Source: Hahellaceae bacterium
GTDB taxonomy: Bacteria > Pseudomonadota > Gammaproteobacteria > Pseudomonadales > Oleiphilaceae
Assembly (NCBI GenBank): GCA_024234575.1
Contig: JACKOB010000003.1
Location: 372,001-436,000 of the forward strand
Reading direction: 5' to 3'
DNA length: 64,000 bases
The stretch's first letter is position 1. Each line of letters begins with the position of its first letter. Under the pieces are notes generated by a model. That model saw only the letters and a program-made list of their open reading frames with translations. It was not told where the DNA came from and made no database searches. Below are positions 1 to 9,820 of the stretch, piece after piece. The position numbers and the translations under genes are program-made.

Positions 1-939
1 CTGCATTTGGGGATGGCTGCTCTTGGTATCGGGCCTGGAGACGAGGTAATTCTCGCGGATATTAATTGGATAGCTTCCGTAGCACCAATCGTTCATCTAG
101 GAGCAAAGCCGGTTTTCGTCGATATAGATAAAGAGAGCTGGTGTCTGGACCCAGCAGAAGTTGAAAGGGCTATTACGAAACACACTAAAGCGATTGTTGC
201 TGTCCATCTTTATGGCAATATGTGTGCGATGGATCGGTTGAGAGAAATAGCGCGTAAGTACTCATTGGCACTAATAGAAGATGCCGCCGAAGCTATAGGC
301 TCTGTTTACAAGGGGGCGCCTGCTGGCTCGATGGGAATCTTTGGTGCTTTTTCTTTTCATGGCACGAAAACTATTACAACTGGCGAGGGGGGGATTTTCG
401 TTACCAACGACGAAGCACTGTATTCTCGGGTGCTTACATTATCCAATCACGGCAGACGTAAAGGAGAGGTGCGACAGTTTTGGGCGGAAGAAATCGGTTT
501 TAAATACAAAATGTCGAACCTTGAGGCGGCGTTAGGCTGTGCTCAGTTGGAGCGGGTCTCGCTGCTTATAAAAGCGAAGCGGACTGTATTTGAAGCTTAC
601 GCTGAGCTGCTTAGAGATATGCCTATCAAAATGAACCCCGAACCTGAAGGCACGACCAACGGCTATTGGATGCCAACGATCGTAGTAGACGAAGACGTTA
701 AATTCGATCGCGATCGGTTGTTGTCGACTTTTAAGAATCAATCCATAGATGGCAGAGTGTTTTTTTGGCCACTGACTAAACTGCCAATGTTTGAGGAGGA
801 TTCAACACATAAGGTTAGTTATTCGATCTATCAGCGGGCAGTGAATTTACCTAGTTATCATGATCTTACTTATGGTGAGGTTGAGCGCGTAGTTGACATT
901 GTAAAGCATGAGTTGATGTCTGGATATTGCGAGGATTAA
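1..939 (+). CDS. DegT/DnrJ/EryC1/StrS-family sugar aminotransferase (5' end outside window)
   Basis: PLP-dependent aminotransferase that transfers an amino group to a keto-sugar nucleotide. The reading frame is open to base 1 and starts mid-domain with [17 protein letters not shown], the usual N-terminal block of the family, so the true start lies upstream; the TTG at 7 is not a credible start. The PLP-lysine motif is visible as [12 protein letters not shown], preceded by EDAAEAIGS, the aspartate-containing block that contacts the cofactor. The stop lies two bases before the acetyltransferase ATG at 942, so the two are probably cotranscribed. The pair (aminotransferase plus PglD-like acetyltransferase) is typical of pathways to N-acetylated 4-amino-sugars such as QuiNAc4NAc, Qui4NAc or N-acetylperosamine; which one cannot be decided here. 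Family certain, substrate unknown. Confidence 0.9.
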   Translation: MHLGMAALGIGPGDEVILADINWIASVAPIVHLGAKPVFVDIDKESWCLDPAEVERAITKHTKAIVAVHLYGNMCAMDRLREIARKYSLALIEDAAEAIGSVYKGAPAGSMGIFGAFSFHGTKTITTGEGGIFVTNDEALYSRVLTLSNHGRRKGEVRQFWAEEIGFKYKMSNLEAALGCAQLERVSLLIKAKRTVFEAYAELLRDMPIKMNPEPEGTTNGYWMPTIVVDEDVKFDRDRLLSTFKNQSIDGRVFFWPLTKLPMFEEDSTHKVSYSIYQRAVNLPSYHDLTYGEVERVVDIVKHELMSGYCED

Positions 940-941
940 CC

Positions 942-1637
942 ATGAAAAAGATTAAAAAAGGAGCTGTGGTTTTTATAGGAGCCGCCAATCCTGAAACGAT
1001 CAGAATGATTGGCGCGATACAACGTTCACAGCCTGATTTTTCTGTTGCCGGTTTTTTAGATAATGACCTTGAGAAGAAGAACACTGATTTTTTTGGCTAC
1101 CCGGTGTTTGGTGGAATGGAGTGCGTCTCGGAGCTGGTCAAGCGAGAAGTCGTCTTCGTCAATTTAATTACAGGAAACCTGCATGCGCGATATGCTATTA
1201 GCCTTGAAATTGCCAGAGCCGGTGGTGTGTTCACTAACTTCATCCACCCAAACGTAGACTTGACTATGACGACTGTAGGCCTCGGAAATTACATTCAGGA
1301 AAGCACTATTATCCAGGCTGGTGTGTCGATTGGCAATAACTCCAGCATTCACATGGCGACGCTAATCGGGCATGAATCGGCAATTGGAAACTCTGTGTTC
1401 ATTGCACATGGCGTCAGTGTGTCGGGTTGCTGCTACATTGGGGATGGAACATTTATTGGCACAAACTCAACGATTTTGCCTCGTATAAGTATAGGTAAAT
1501 GGGCAACGATTGGTGCTGGCACTGTTGTCACGAAAGATGTTCCAGATTACAGCGTAGTTGTCGGTAATCCTGGGAGAGTTATTAAAGTGAACGAGCAACT
1601 GTTCTTTGATGGAGAAATACTAAGTGAGCAACGCTAA
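942..1637 (+). CDS. PglD/NeuD-family sugar O/N-acetyltransferase
   Basis: Probable acetyl-CoA-dependent acetyltransferase acting on the amino sugar made by the upstream aminotransferase. The N-terminal ~90 residues resemble the Rossmann-like sugar-nucleotide domain of PglD ([14 protein letters not shown]). The C-terminal half is a left-handed beta-helix with hexapeptide repeats ([18 protein letters not shown]) ending in the family motif [13 protein letters not shown] 942 is chosen over an upstream TTG at 927 because GAGGA sits 7 bases before it. The 3' end overlaps the next gene by 14 bases, which suggests translational coupling. Length (231 residues) is normal for PglD-like enzymes. N- versus O-acetylation is inferred only from the neighbour. 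Confidence 0.87.
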   Translation: MKKIKKGAVVFIGAANPETIRMIGAIQRSQPDFSVAGFLDNDLEKKNTDFFGYPVFGGMECVSELVKREVVFVNLITGNLHARYAISLEIARAGGVFTNFIHPNVDLTMTTVGLGNYIQESTIIQAGVSIGNNSSIHMATLIGHESAIGNSVFIAHGVSVSGCCYIGDGTFIGTNSTILPRISIGKWATIGAGTVVTKDVPDYSVVVGNPGRVIKVNEQLFFDGEILSEQR

Positions 1638-2445
1638 GTTATTAAGGCAATTTCACGATGAATGCCAAGAAAATATCAAAAAAATGGGTCTGGACAAGGG
1701 GCTCGCCAAGCGTTCTCTAGATTGGAATATTGCAACGGCTGACTACAAATACACATATAACTTTAGTGTCCTTGGAAGGCCTATTATTCAGTTTCCCCAA
1801 GATATGGTGCAGTTGCAGGAGCTCATCTGGGAAATCAAACCGGACTTGATTATTGAAACTGGGATTGCACACGGTGGCTCTCTAATTCTGAGTGCGTCCA
1901 TGTTGGCGATGCTGGATTATTGTGAGGCGGTAGAAGAAGGCAGATCGCTTGACCCAAGAAAAGCTAAAAGACGAGTGCTGGGGGTGGATATAGATATTCG
2001 GGAGCATAATCGAGAAGCTATTGAGTCGCATCCAATGTCTCATAAAATCGACATGATAGAAGGGTCGTCTATTGATGCAGGCACTATCAGCAAAGTTCAC
2101 GAAATTGCAAAAAAATACAAGAAAGTTTTGGTAATACTGGATTCGAATCATACCCACGATCATGTGCTCGAAGAGTTACGTGCCTATGCTCCTCTGACAT
2201 CAAAAGGCAGTTACTGTGTTGTATTTGACACCGTGGTTGAAGACCTGCCTGATTCGATGTTTCCTGATCGTCCTTGGGGCAAAGGGGATAACCCGAAAAC
2301 TGCAGTATGGCAATACTTGCGCGAGTTAGCGGAAGAACCTTCTAAAGGTGCGGACGGAGAGGTTTTGAAATTTGAAATCAATAAGCAAATTGAAAACAAA
2401 CTGCTCATCACTGTTGCACCCGATGGTTACCTTCGGCGCATCTGA
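1624..2445 (+). CDS. CmcI-like (cephalosporin hydroxylase family) methyltransferase
   Basis: Putative SAM-dependent O-methyltransferase of the CmcI / rhamnosyl O-methyltransferase family; in surface-glycan loci such proteins probably methylate sugars. The SAM-binding motif I is seen in [20 protein letters not shown] (about residues 79-98), the acidic post-I residue in VLGVDIDIR, and the family block [19 protein letters not shown] further on. It starts with GTG at 1624 inside the end of the acetyltransferase gene. The methyltransferase role follows from the family; the acceptor is unknown. Confidence 0.83.
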   Translation: MSNAKLLRQFHDECQENIKKMGLDKGLAKRSLDWNIATADYKYTYNFSVLGRPIIQFPQDMVQLQELIWEIKPDLIIETGIAHGGSLILSASMLAMLDYCEAVEEGRSLDPRKAKRRVLGVDIDIREHNREAIESHPMSHKIDMIEGSSIDAGTISKVHEIAKKYKKVLVILDSNHTHDHVLEELRAYAPLTSKGSYCVVFDTVVEDLPDSMFPDRPWGKGDNPKTAVWQYLRELAEEPSKGADGEVLKFEINKQIENKLLITVAPDGYLRRI

Positions 2446-2462
2446 GCGTTGAAAGATAATTA

Positions 2463-3986
2463 ATGTCTTCTTTAAAAGTGAACGTCATTGCGAATTATGC
2501 TGGTCAGATCTGGACAGCAATAATGATGATCGCTTTTATACCCCTGTACTTGGAAATCCTCGGTGCTGAATCCTTCGGCTTAGTCGGCATAATGCTAAGC
2601 TTGCAAGCCATATCTCAAATGTTCGACTTTGGCGTTGGTGGAGCGGTAAATCGTGAGTTGGCTACGAGAGTAGGCAATAGAGAGCGCGTACCAAGTGCAG
2701 CTAATTTAATTCGTACTCTGGAATGGGTGGTTTGGCCGATGGCCCTTATGGTAGGCGGGCTCATTTCACTTTGTAGTGAATGGATCAGTACAGTGTGGTT
2801 GAGTGGTCAACAGCTCTCCGTAGAGGAGCTGGAAAACTCTTTAATTATAATCGGTGTCGTCGTCGCCTGCCTATGGCCAAGCAACTTTTACCTCAATTGC
2901 TTGTCGGGGCTTGAGAAGCAGCCTTTGATGAACGTTATTACAGCATCTTTTACGACGCTGAGAAGTGTGGGTGTGCTCCCTGTTCTTTTTTTTCTAGCCC
3001 CTACTATAAGTGCATTTTTATGGTGGAATGTAGTGGTCGCGGTGCTTCAGACGTTGTTACTGGCCGTTGTTGTTTGGCATACAATTGGAACTCGCAGGCT
3101 CAGTTTGGATGCTAAATTCTCTTTCGATGAACTCGCTTCCGTTGCGAAGTTTGCATCGGGTATGTTTTTAATCACAGTGCTGGCTCTGGTCTTAACTCAG
3201 GTTGATCGATTGATGTTGTCTGGGTTAAGTCCTCTTTCTGAACTGGGTTATTACACTGTGGCGTTAAGCGTTGCTGCGGGCATTGGTAAACTAATTCAGC
3301 CGATGTTCACCGCACTATATCCTCGATTTAGTCGGCTACATGCAGCAGAAGATGATATAGGCCTTACTGAGCTGTATCGACAAAGTTGTCAGTGGTCTTC
3401 TGTGATACTCTCTGCGGCTGGTGCGGTGTTAATTGTTTTTTCTGAACAAATACTTTATCTGTGGACTGGGGATGCCGACACTTCTGTTCAGTTAAGGTGT
3501 GTTTTGGCTGTTTTAGTTGCAGGTGCCGTTTTAAATGGATTGGTAACAATACCCTATGCACTGCAATTAGCCAAAGGCTGGACTCGCCTGAGTGTGGGTG
3601 TTAATGCGGTTAGTGTCTTGTTTGCGATACCGTTTTGTTATCAAGCCATTAATTCTTATGGAATGCTAGGTGCTGCGAGCCTTTGCCTGGTACTAAACGT
3701 TACTTACGTATTTGTTGCTGTCCCCCTTATGCACCAGAAGCTATTGCCTGGAGGGTGGCTCCGGTGGTTTTTTAATGACACCTTTCCAATTATCTGCACC
3801 GCGATTATAACTGCATTAGCTTGTTCATTTTTATTGCCTGAAACAACTCGCGATTTAATTGGTTTATTATGGCTCGGGTTAGTTTGTTCTATTGTTGGAT
3901 TGGCTGCAATGTTCTCATCAAGCGTTGTGCGACGATTCGCTTTAGAGAAATTGCAGTTATATTTTGGATTAAATTTGTCGAATTAA
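2463..3986 (+). CDS. Wzx-like oligosaccharide flippase (MOP superfamily)
   Basis: Integral inner-membrane protein of 507 residues with about 12-14 hydrophobic segments spread along its full length, as in polysaccharide flippases that move undecaprenyl-linked repeat units to the periplasm. The N-terminal block IWTAIMMIAFIPLYLEILGAESFGLVGI is typical of the family. It follows the methyltransferase after 17 bases and closes this operon; its last 18 bases overlap the convergent glycosyltransferase. Its presence alongside a Wzm/Wzt exporter at 34.5-37.7 kb means that two export routes coexist in the locus. Family assignment is good; specificity cannot be read. Confidence 0.85.
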   Translation: MSSLKVNVIANYAGQIWTAIMMIAFIPLYLEILGAESFGLVGIMLSLQAISQMFDFGVGGAVNRELATRVGNRERVPSAANLIRTLEWVVWPMALMVGGLISLCSEWISTVWLSGQQLSVEELENSLIIIGVVVACLWPSNFYLNCLSGLEKQPLMNVITASFTTLRSVGVLPVLFFLAPTISAFLWWNVVVAVLQTLLLAVVVWHTIGTRRLSLDAKFSFDELASVAKFASGMFLITVLALVLTQVDRLMLSGLSPLSELGYYTVALSVAAGIGKLIQPMFTALYPRFSRLHAAEDDIGLTELYRQSCQWSSVILSAAGAVLIVFSEQILYLWTGDADTSVQLRCVLAVLVAGAVLNGLVTIPYALQLAKGWTRLSVGVNAVSVLFAIPFCYQAINSYGMLGAASLCLVLNVTYVFVAVPLMHQKLLPGGWLRWFFNDTFPIICTAIITALACSFLLPETTRDLIGLLWLGLVCSIVGLAAMFSSSVVRRFALEKLQLYFGLNLSN

Positions 3987-5099
3987 ATGTTCGTATTTTG
4001 TCTTTATTTCTTTTTTTCTGTCGATGATTCGTCTTTCTGCCCATTTGTATGCAGAGGAATATACCTTTTGAGCAACGGGTATATTTTCACAAATACTAGA
4101 AATTAGCAGAAGTGTATTAGCAAGGGCTACTTGGTGGTAGTCGTTTCTCAATGCCTCCGCCGCATCTCTGGCAAAGTCATTACGTTTTTGTGCGATAGCG
4201 TTGGCCCCTCGTCGAAATAGCATGCGTCTGGCGTCAGCGTGTATTGTGTCCATTGCAAGTTTTCTTTCGTCATCACCATAGTCTGCAATGAACTCTTCAA
4301 TGTTAACAAACATTTTTTTCCAGCCTGGCCAAAAGGAGGAGAGTGGTTGAGTGCTACTAAATGATGCGGTATGCAAAGTGAAAACAGCAGACGGATGTTT
4401 ATGCACAATGTATGGGAATTTTGCGGCTATTTTCAATACAAAATCCAAATCTGATGGCCCGAGTGTTTCTCTATCTGGTAGCCCAATTTTTTCTAAAACT
4501 TCTTGCCTAAATACGATACCCGTCCAGGTGGGGGACATCCCGTTCATAATATGCATTATTCCATCAGGCGGAAGGAAAACACCTTCACGGGGCCATCGAC
4601 TAACTTTTGCATCCCAGATGTTATTGTCTTCATCAACATTTAGTGTAATGCCTGCCCAGAACATGGCGTTGGGATTTTTATCAAGGGCGTCTAGTGCCTT
4701 TTTATAAAAGCCTGGTAATAGATAGTCATCATCTGAAAGAATAGAAAAAAACGGTGTTTTAACAGCATTCAACCCAAACTCGAAATTTGCAGCAGCACCA
4801 ATATTTTTTTCGTGTTGGTGATAAGTGAGAATGCTGTCAGATCTTTTTAGTGACTGAACGACCTGTTTTGTTTCGTCAGATGAATGATTATCGAAAACGG
4901 ACACCAATAATCCGTTTATCTGTTGCTCTTGGGCGCTCTTTATTGCTCTTTCTAGTGACTTTGGCCGCTTATATGTTGGTATTATCGTGGTGATTACAGG
5001 GGAGGCTTGATGTTTTTTTTTAAGAGATAAGTCTTTTTGATTCAAAATGAAAACTCGTATTATGCGTGAAGGCAATTTAGGGGGCTGCTGTTGCAACAA
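3969..5099 (-). CDS. Family 2 glycosyltransferase
   Basis: GT-A-fold transferase that moves a sugar from a nucleotide donor to a glycan or protein acceptor. The catalytic domain starts around residue 35 (VITTIIPTYKRPKSLERAIKS), with VSVFDNHSSDET next and the metal-binding DxD motif in SILSDDDYLLPG. The start is uncertain: the longest frame begins with TTG at 5099 without a clear ribosome binding site, and no ATG precedes the conserved domain, so another TTG (for example near 5045) may be used. It lies 43 bases downstream of the pilin on the same strand with no visible terminator, so cotranscription is possible. A role in pilin glycosylation would be one reading; a role in the surface polysaccharide is the simpler one. 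Confidence 0.83.
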   Translation of the reverse strand: MLQQQPPKLPSRIIRVFILNQKDLSLKKKHQASPVITTIIPTYKRPKSLERAIKSAQEQQINGLLVSVFDNHSSDETKQVVQSLKRSDSILTYHQHEKNIGAAANFEFGLNAVKTPFFSILSDDDYLLPGFYKKALDALDKNPNAMFWAGITLNVDEDNNIWDAKVSRWPREGVFLPPDGIMHIMNGMSPTWTGIVFRQEVLEKIGLPDRETLGPSDLDFVLKIAAKFPYIVHKHPSAVFTLHTASFSSTQPLSSFWPGWKKMFVNIEEFIADYGDDERKLAMDTIHADARRMLFRRGANAIAQKRNDFARDAAEALRNDYHQVALANTLLLISSICENIPVAQKVYSSAYKWAERRIIDRKKEIKTKYEHLIRQI

Positions 5100-5142
5100 C
5101 TGTAATTATTTTATGGGATAGATCGTTTATGCAATATATGAC

Positions 5143-5637
5143 CTAAAAGTCTCTACAAACACTTGGCAGGTAAAGCGCTTCAATTGACGTTAAGTTAGTG
5201 CCACTGGCAGTCATTCCTGCTGGTGTGGCGCTGTACCCGCACAACCATTGCACGTCAGAATTGACGTCCCCTGCATATACAGCAGGCCTTACGCTTAGTA
5301 TCTTAGACGATAATTCAGTGCGCGCCTTATTGCCGAGAGTAACCTGAATTGCTCCATTCTCAATTGAAATGGCCGTTGTGTAATTCCCACTATAGGATGA
5401 GGCGATATTTAATCCTGCTGATGCATTATCGGCTGGGAAGCCGCCAGTTTGTTGATAGTACTCTATCACGCTTAGTTTTATCGAGGCTGATAGAGTAACC
5501 GCCTCAGTTATCTGTGCCCGGATAACGTAATAATGGTAACTGCCAATAGCGACGCTCGCCAGAATGCCAATGATAGCTACGACAATCATTAATTCGATTA
5601 ACGTAAACCCGTGTGCGCGCTTATTAATTGGTGTCAT
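5143..5637 (-). CDS. pilA: Type IV major pilin, PilA-like
   Basis: Prepilin subunit of a type IVa pilus (adhesion, twitching, DNA uptake). A short basic leader [10 protein letters not shown] is cut after glycine; the mature protein begins [20 protein letters not shown], with Glu at +5 and the hydrophobic assembly helix. Two cysteines near the C terminus (LCGYS and PSVCRDF) would close the usual disulphide-bonded D-region. ATG 5637 is preferred over a TTG two codons upstream because it gives a normal leader. A sigma-54-like promoter lies at 5687-5672. No pilB, pilC or pilD is nearby, so assembly genes must lie elsewhere. At about 164 residues the length is typical. Confidence 0.92.
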   Translation of the reverse strand: MTPINKRAHGFTLIELMIVVAIIGILASVAIGSYHYYVIRAQITEAVTLSASIKLSVIEYYQQTGGFPADNASAGLNIASSYSGNYTTAISIENGAIQVTLGNKARTELSSKILSVRPAVYAGDVNSDVQWLCGYSATPAGMTASGTNLTSIEALYLPSVCRDF

Positions 5638-5671
5638 GATCAATTCTACCGATGCTATTTACAGCAATTCA

Positions 5672-5687
5672 TGCATAACTCTTGCCA
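5672..5687 (-). promoter_or_regulatory. Sigma-54 (RpoN) -24/-12 promoter for the pilin
   Basis: On the minus strand the sequence TGGCAAGAGTTATGCA matches the RpoN consensus TGGCAC-N5-TTGCA with the invariant GG and GC dinucleotides at exactly the right spacing and only two mismatches in the conserved part. The predicted start of transcription is near 5661, about 25 bases before the pilin ATG. Pseudomonas pilA is known to be RpoN/PilR dependent, which supports the reading. The rest of the gap to 5840 shows no other clear signal. Confidence 0.7.
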
Positions 5688-5840
5688 TCTACATAAGCCT
5701 GATTCCATGGTTTTTGACGTGACGACAGTGAAAGGGCTCGTCACTAGTTGACGCTATTGGTCAGCCAACCCCTGTCATAACACTATAGATGATGAATTCT
5801 AACATCGCCTCCTGTAAGCAATGCATAGCGGTGACATCTG

Positions 5841-8804
5841 CTAAAACGGTTCAGTACTCTTTTCGTTAAATGAACGATGCCCAAACGCAATCAGCAGTTG
5901 CATGTCAAAAGGTAGTACTCGAAATTCGCTCAATGCAATGTATTTGGATACAAGATGGTAAAACCCTTTTTCATTACCGGACATGATATTGCTTAGCAAT
6001 GCTGATGTAACTAGGTAGCTGGTTTGGTCTACAGTTAATAAAGGCATGTTTGTGAGAAGCCCGTTAGTCAGATCTGCGACTTCTTTCATGTCTTGTTTAG
6101 CTATAGCTGCGTGTAAATTAATCCAATTTAGAAGTGCTTGATTGCTGCTCTTATCACAGATGTTAATCAGGTTTTGCCAATATGTGTCAAGTTCTGAGCG
6201 GCTAAGATACGGGTTAATGCTGCCCGCAATGACCTGCAGTGCAGATATTGACGAGGGCTCAGGCGTGCTGGATCGACAACTTCTCTCTAAGCTATTGACT
6301 ATAGATAACGCGAACTGGATTTTTTCAGGCACCGTATCTGCTTTGCCGTCGATAATGTCTCTTGCTCTTTGTGCAAGCACGTTGGGGTCGAAGTGGATTG
6401 TACCAGAGGTAGAAACTGGGTACTGGTTGTTGTTCAGGACTTTCAAAAGAGGAATGGCGTTGGTGTGCAGTGAGGTTATATCAATGGCATTGGCGTTCTT
6501 AAAGCGGCTGATAGGTGCCGAATAACTTAGGGCAGGAAAGAAATCAGAATTAACATTCTGCGAAAGCTCTTCGAAAACCGGTGAAAAGAGCTGCTTTCCT
6601 CCCAGATAGTGCGTCGCAATATCTGTTGAAGACGTTAAACCAATACGATGCAGGGAGTTTGAGATGTGCGTACCCGTAAGGGGGCGAAGCTTAAACTCTT
6701 TGTCTGCCGAGATTTTCGCCACAACAAGCATGTTGGCGTTATCTGTGTTAAAGAAATGATATTGTTCAAAGTTCTCGTCCAATGCCATTACTATTGAGGC
6801 TATATTCTCAAGGTTAATCTCGTATAGCTGGATCCATTGAACGAACAGCCCATCATTGTTTAAGTACCGTTTTATATGGCTATAAAATTCCGTTGAGAAT
6901 AATGAGCCAATGCCACTTACCCAAGGATTGGACGGTTCTGAAATGATTAAATCATAGCGTTTGTTGTTACTCGTAAAGAATGATTTTGCATCATCTGTGA
7001 ATATGTGGCTGCGTGGATCAGTGAAAACTTTGTCTACGCTTGACCCAAATAGCTTGGCACCTTCAATCATCTTGGACTCGATTTCAATAGAGTCCACTTT
7101 CTCAATTGCCTCAGAAGCAAGTATTGTTTGCGTTGTTAGCCCTGACCCTAATCCAATATTGGCGACTGTTTTTATTTCTGGATTCATAGCAAGGGGGATT
7201 AACGCTGCCAAAGTCATCGTTACTTCATCTGCAGAGTGAAGGCTCTCCGCAGGGTTTATCTGTGCGTCTGTTTTTCCGTTAGTTCTTATGCTGATACTAT
7301 CATCGGAGTGTTTTATAACAGAGATAGTCGCTGTTTTACCATCTTCATAAAACAATATTTCGCTCTGCGGTGGTAAGGTTGCGATACCAAAACGATAGAC
7401 GCCAGAACTAAGCATTTCCTGATCAAACTTTGTTGAGGCCATCGCTGCCAGCAGCACAATACTAATAGTTGATACAGTGTAGGTTATTCGTTTTGGTAGA
7501 TTGCTTGTAGCCAATGTCAGGATTGCCAGCCCAACGACAATATCAACTGCGGCACCTGATATGATTGTCCATTTCATGCTCACCAAGGGAATTAATAGAT
7601 GTGATGCGATAATAATGCCGAAAATAGCACCAACGGTGTTTGCTGCGTAAATTCTTCCTATACCGGCTTCACCAACACTTGTTTTGATAAGCAGATTGGT
7701 TATAAGGGGGAGTGTCATTCCCGCTAGAAATGTGGCGGGTAACATAATGACAAAACATATAAGTTGGCTGCCAATGCTGAAAAGTATGTAGCCTTGATCA
7801 GTTGGCTTAAGTGCTTGGATTAACCACGACATCGTGTCGAAAGTATTGGTGTACAGAGGTAAAGTTGCCGCGGCTGCCAGTCCCATTAGAATCTGAATAT
7901 AGGCAAGTACTCGTCGAGGATTTTCCAGGGTATCTATTTTTCTCTTGATATAAAGGCTGCCTAGGGCAAGGCCGATAATAAATGCGCTCAGCATTAGTTC
8001 GAAAGCGTGCACAGAAGACCCTAAAACGAGGCTGAGCATACGAATCCAGCTCAGCTCATAAAGAAATGATGCGAAACCGGTAAAGAACGACACAAGAATG
8101 AGCAATGAAGGCAAGGATAGTAGGCTGTCGTGTGGTTGTGGTGTTGTTCTGCCAGATGGTAGTGGTTTAAGAGGTGTGCCGCTGGTGTTTTTCGAAATAC
8201 CCCAGGCTGCCAGTCCTACGAAAATATTAATTAACCCGGCAGTTAGACTGGTGCCAGGAAGGCCGACGCTCTCAATCAGAATAAAAGCACTAAGGAGAGC
8301 ACCTAGCCCCGCACCAATACTGTTGCTGAAATAGAGTGTGCCAATAGTAGAGCCCGAATTTGCTGCATTTATCCGCAGTGCGGCCGAACTCATTAGCGGA
8401 AACGTGGAGCCCAATAGTATTGCTTGAGGCAGCAATAGAAGAATCGCTGCACTGGATTTGAAAAAGTTGGCGAGTTGGGTGTTGTCAGTGTTAGGAAGTA
8501 TGTCGTAGAAAAGTGTGTGCTCGATAATAAGAAACTCAGAATGAAAAAACACACCAAACACGCCAACTATTATTTCGACAAGAGCGTAGTAAAAAAGTGG
8601 ATTTTGAGCTTTTTCGATAACTCTGCTTGTCAGGTAAGCACCAATAGCCATGCTTCCCATAAAAATGGTGAGCACCAGTGCTTGAGAGTACGCGGCATGG
8701 CCCAAAATTAACTTAACGTATTGGCTCCAAACGGACTCATAGATCAGGCCCGAAACGCCAGATAAGAAAAAAAGAAAATATAGAGAAGATAAGCGCAGCC
8801 GCAT
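5841..8804 (-). CDS. Fused multi-pass membrane / spermidine synthase-like protein
   Basis: A 987-residue protein. The first ~480 residues hold many hydrophobic helices arranged like a major-facilitator-type or SpeE-associated membrane domain (YFLFFLSGVSGLIYESVWSQ at the start, and a second similar block FFTGFASFLYELSWIRML midway, suggesting an internal duplication). Residues ~490-760 form a spermidine-synthase-like Rossmann domain: VANIGLGSGLTTQTIL (aminopropyl-donor/SAM-type glycine loop), DSIEIE, and ISEPSNPWVSGIGSLFS. The last ~225 residues look mostly helical and soluble. ATG 8804 has AAGG upstream. Such fusions are widespread but their reaction is not established; polyamine synthesis should not be assumed. 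It lies upstream of the pilin on the same strand with a 203-base gap that contains the pilin promoter. Confidence 0.8.
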   Translation of the reverse strand: MRLRLSSLYFLFFLSGVSGLIYESVWSQYVKLILGHAAYSQALVLTIFMGSMAIGAYLTSRVIEKAQNPLFYYALVEIIVGVFGVFFHSEFLIIEHTLFYDILPNTDNTQLANFFKSSAAILLLLPQAILLGSTFPLMSSAALRINAANSGSTIGTLYFSNSIGAGLGALLSAFILIESVGLPGTSLTAGLINIFVGLAAWGISKNTSGTPLKPLPSGRTTPQPHDSLLSLPSLLILVSFFTGFASFLYELSWIRMLSLVLGSSVHAFELMLSAFIIGLALGSLYIKRKIDTLENPRRVLAYIQILMGLAAAATLPLYTNTFDTMSWLIQALKPTDQGYILFSIGSQLICFVIMLPATFLAGMTLPLITNLLIKTSVGEAGIGRIYAANTVGAIFGIIIASHLLIPLVSMKWTIISGAAVDIVVGLAILTLATSNLPKRITYTVSTISIVLLAAMASTKFDQEMLSSGVYRFGIATLPPQSEILFYEDGKTATISVIKHSDDSISIRTNGKTDAQINPAESLHSADEVTMTLAALIPLAMNPEIKTVANIGLGSGLTTQTILASEAIEKVDSIEIESKMIEGAKLFGSSVDKVFTDPRSHIFTDDAKSFFTSNNKRYDLIISEPSNPWVSGIGSLFSTEFYSHIKRYLNNDGLFVQWIQLYEINLENIASIVMALDENFEQYHFFNTDNANMLVVAKISADKEFKLRPLTGTHISNSLHRIGLTSSTDIATHYLGGKQLFSPVFEELSQNVNSDFFPALSYSAPISRFKNANAIDITSLHTNAIPLLKVLNNNQYPVSTSGTIHFDPNVLAQRARDIIDGKADTVPEKIQFALSIVNSLERSCRSSTPEPSSISALQVIAGSINPYLSRSELDTYWQNLINICDKSSNQALLNWINLHAAIAKQDMKEVADLTNGLLTNMPLLTVDQTSYLVTSALLSNIMSGNEKGFYHLVSKYIALSEFRVLPFDMQLLIAFGHRSFNEKSTEPF

Positions 8805-8890
8805 TGTGGAACCTTATGATATGTATTGTTTTTGTAATATAGTCACCAAACTGCTAAAGAGTGTCGTGTGAGATGATTATAGGCATCGAA

Positions 8891-9760
8891 TCATTGTGCC
8901 AAAGTATCCACCATCCCAATCCCATTACTCTCATGCACAACCGTATCACAAGTCACCACTTGCTCAACGTAGGCTGCGCAGAGTTTCTGGTAGTCATCCT
9001 CAGAAAACACGCCGTGCACGCCAATGCACACCGGCCTTCTTAGCCCCATTTCTTGGAGGTGGGTGGCTGTTTCTATCATTGTTCGGCCGGTGGAAATAAT
9101 GTCGTCAACCAGTACCGGTGTATGATCGCTAAAACGGCTGATGTCTGGCATGTCGATGTCGACATCGCGGTCGCCGTGGCGATGTTTTTCCAGCACTAAG
9201 AAATCACACTGGATGTTTTCTGCCGTGGTTTTGGCCCATTGCTCGCTTTCGCTGTCGGGGCCAATGATTAGTGGGTTGGTGATATTCGCGGTGATCCATT
9301 CACCTACGGCTGTCATCGCGCTTAGCGTGACGGTTTCACAGGTATAAATTTCATCCAGGGAGTGGTAACGATGTAAATGGGGGTCAATGGTAATCAGTTT
9401 GTCGACAGTTGCCGATACAAGGCCGGCAAATACTCGTGAAGTGATGGATTCTCCCGGGTTAAACTGAATGTCCTGTCGCATGTAAGGTAAATAGGGGGCG
9501 ATAAGGGTAATTTTGCTTGCCCCCTGGCGACGAATGGCGTCGCAAAGAAAGCTTAGCGGTAACAGTTTGTCGTTTGGCTTGTGCATATTGGCGATGATTA
9601 CTGCTTCTTGATTCGTGCAGTCGCTAAGTACTCTCGCATAGCTTTCGCCATCAGGAAACTGGTGCAAAGTGTATTCGCCCATTGCGCTGTTTAGTTTTTC
9701 AGCAATACTTGTCGCCAGCGCATCATGGCCTGCGAACGAGAAGATGATCTGCGTGCTCAC
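8891..9760 (-). CDS. prs: Ribose-phosphate pyrophosphokinase (PRPP synthetase) paralogue
   Basis: Makes phosphoribosyl pyrophosphate from ribose 5-phosphate and ATP. Seen: N-terminal HQFPDGESYARV (the FPDGE block of the family), APYLPYMRQDIQFNPGESITSRVFAGL (ATP-binding flexible region), TIDPHLHRY, and the PRPP-binding loop VLVDDIISTGRTMIET. It is 289 residues, shorter than the housekeeping Prs (~315), and divergent, so it is probably a second, specialised copy rather than the essential gene. The start is GTG 9760 with AAGGAA five bases upstream. It lies 60 bases after the phosphorylase gene on the same strand, so the two are likely an operon linking nucleotide phosphorolysis with PRPP metabolism. 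Confidence 0.85.
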   Translation of the reverse strand: MSTQIIFSFAGHDALATSIAEKLNSAMGEYTLHQFPDGESYARVLSDCTNQEAVIIANMHKPNDKLLPLSFLCDAIRRQGASKITLIAPYLPYMRQDIQFNPGESITSRVFAGLVSATVDKLITIDPHLHRYHSLDEIYTCETVTLSAMTAVGEWITANITNPLIIGPDSESEQWAKTTAENIQCDFLVLEKHRHGDRDVDIDMPDISRFSDHTPVLVDDIISTGRTMIETATHLQEMGLRRPVCIGVHGVFSEDDYQKLCAAYVEQVVTCDTVVHESNGIGMVDTLAQ

Positions 9761-9820
9761 GTATATTCCTTAGTAAATAATTGATAAAAATAAAGTGACA
9801 TGAAAAGGAAGTCTCATTTA

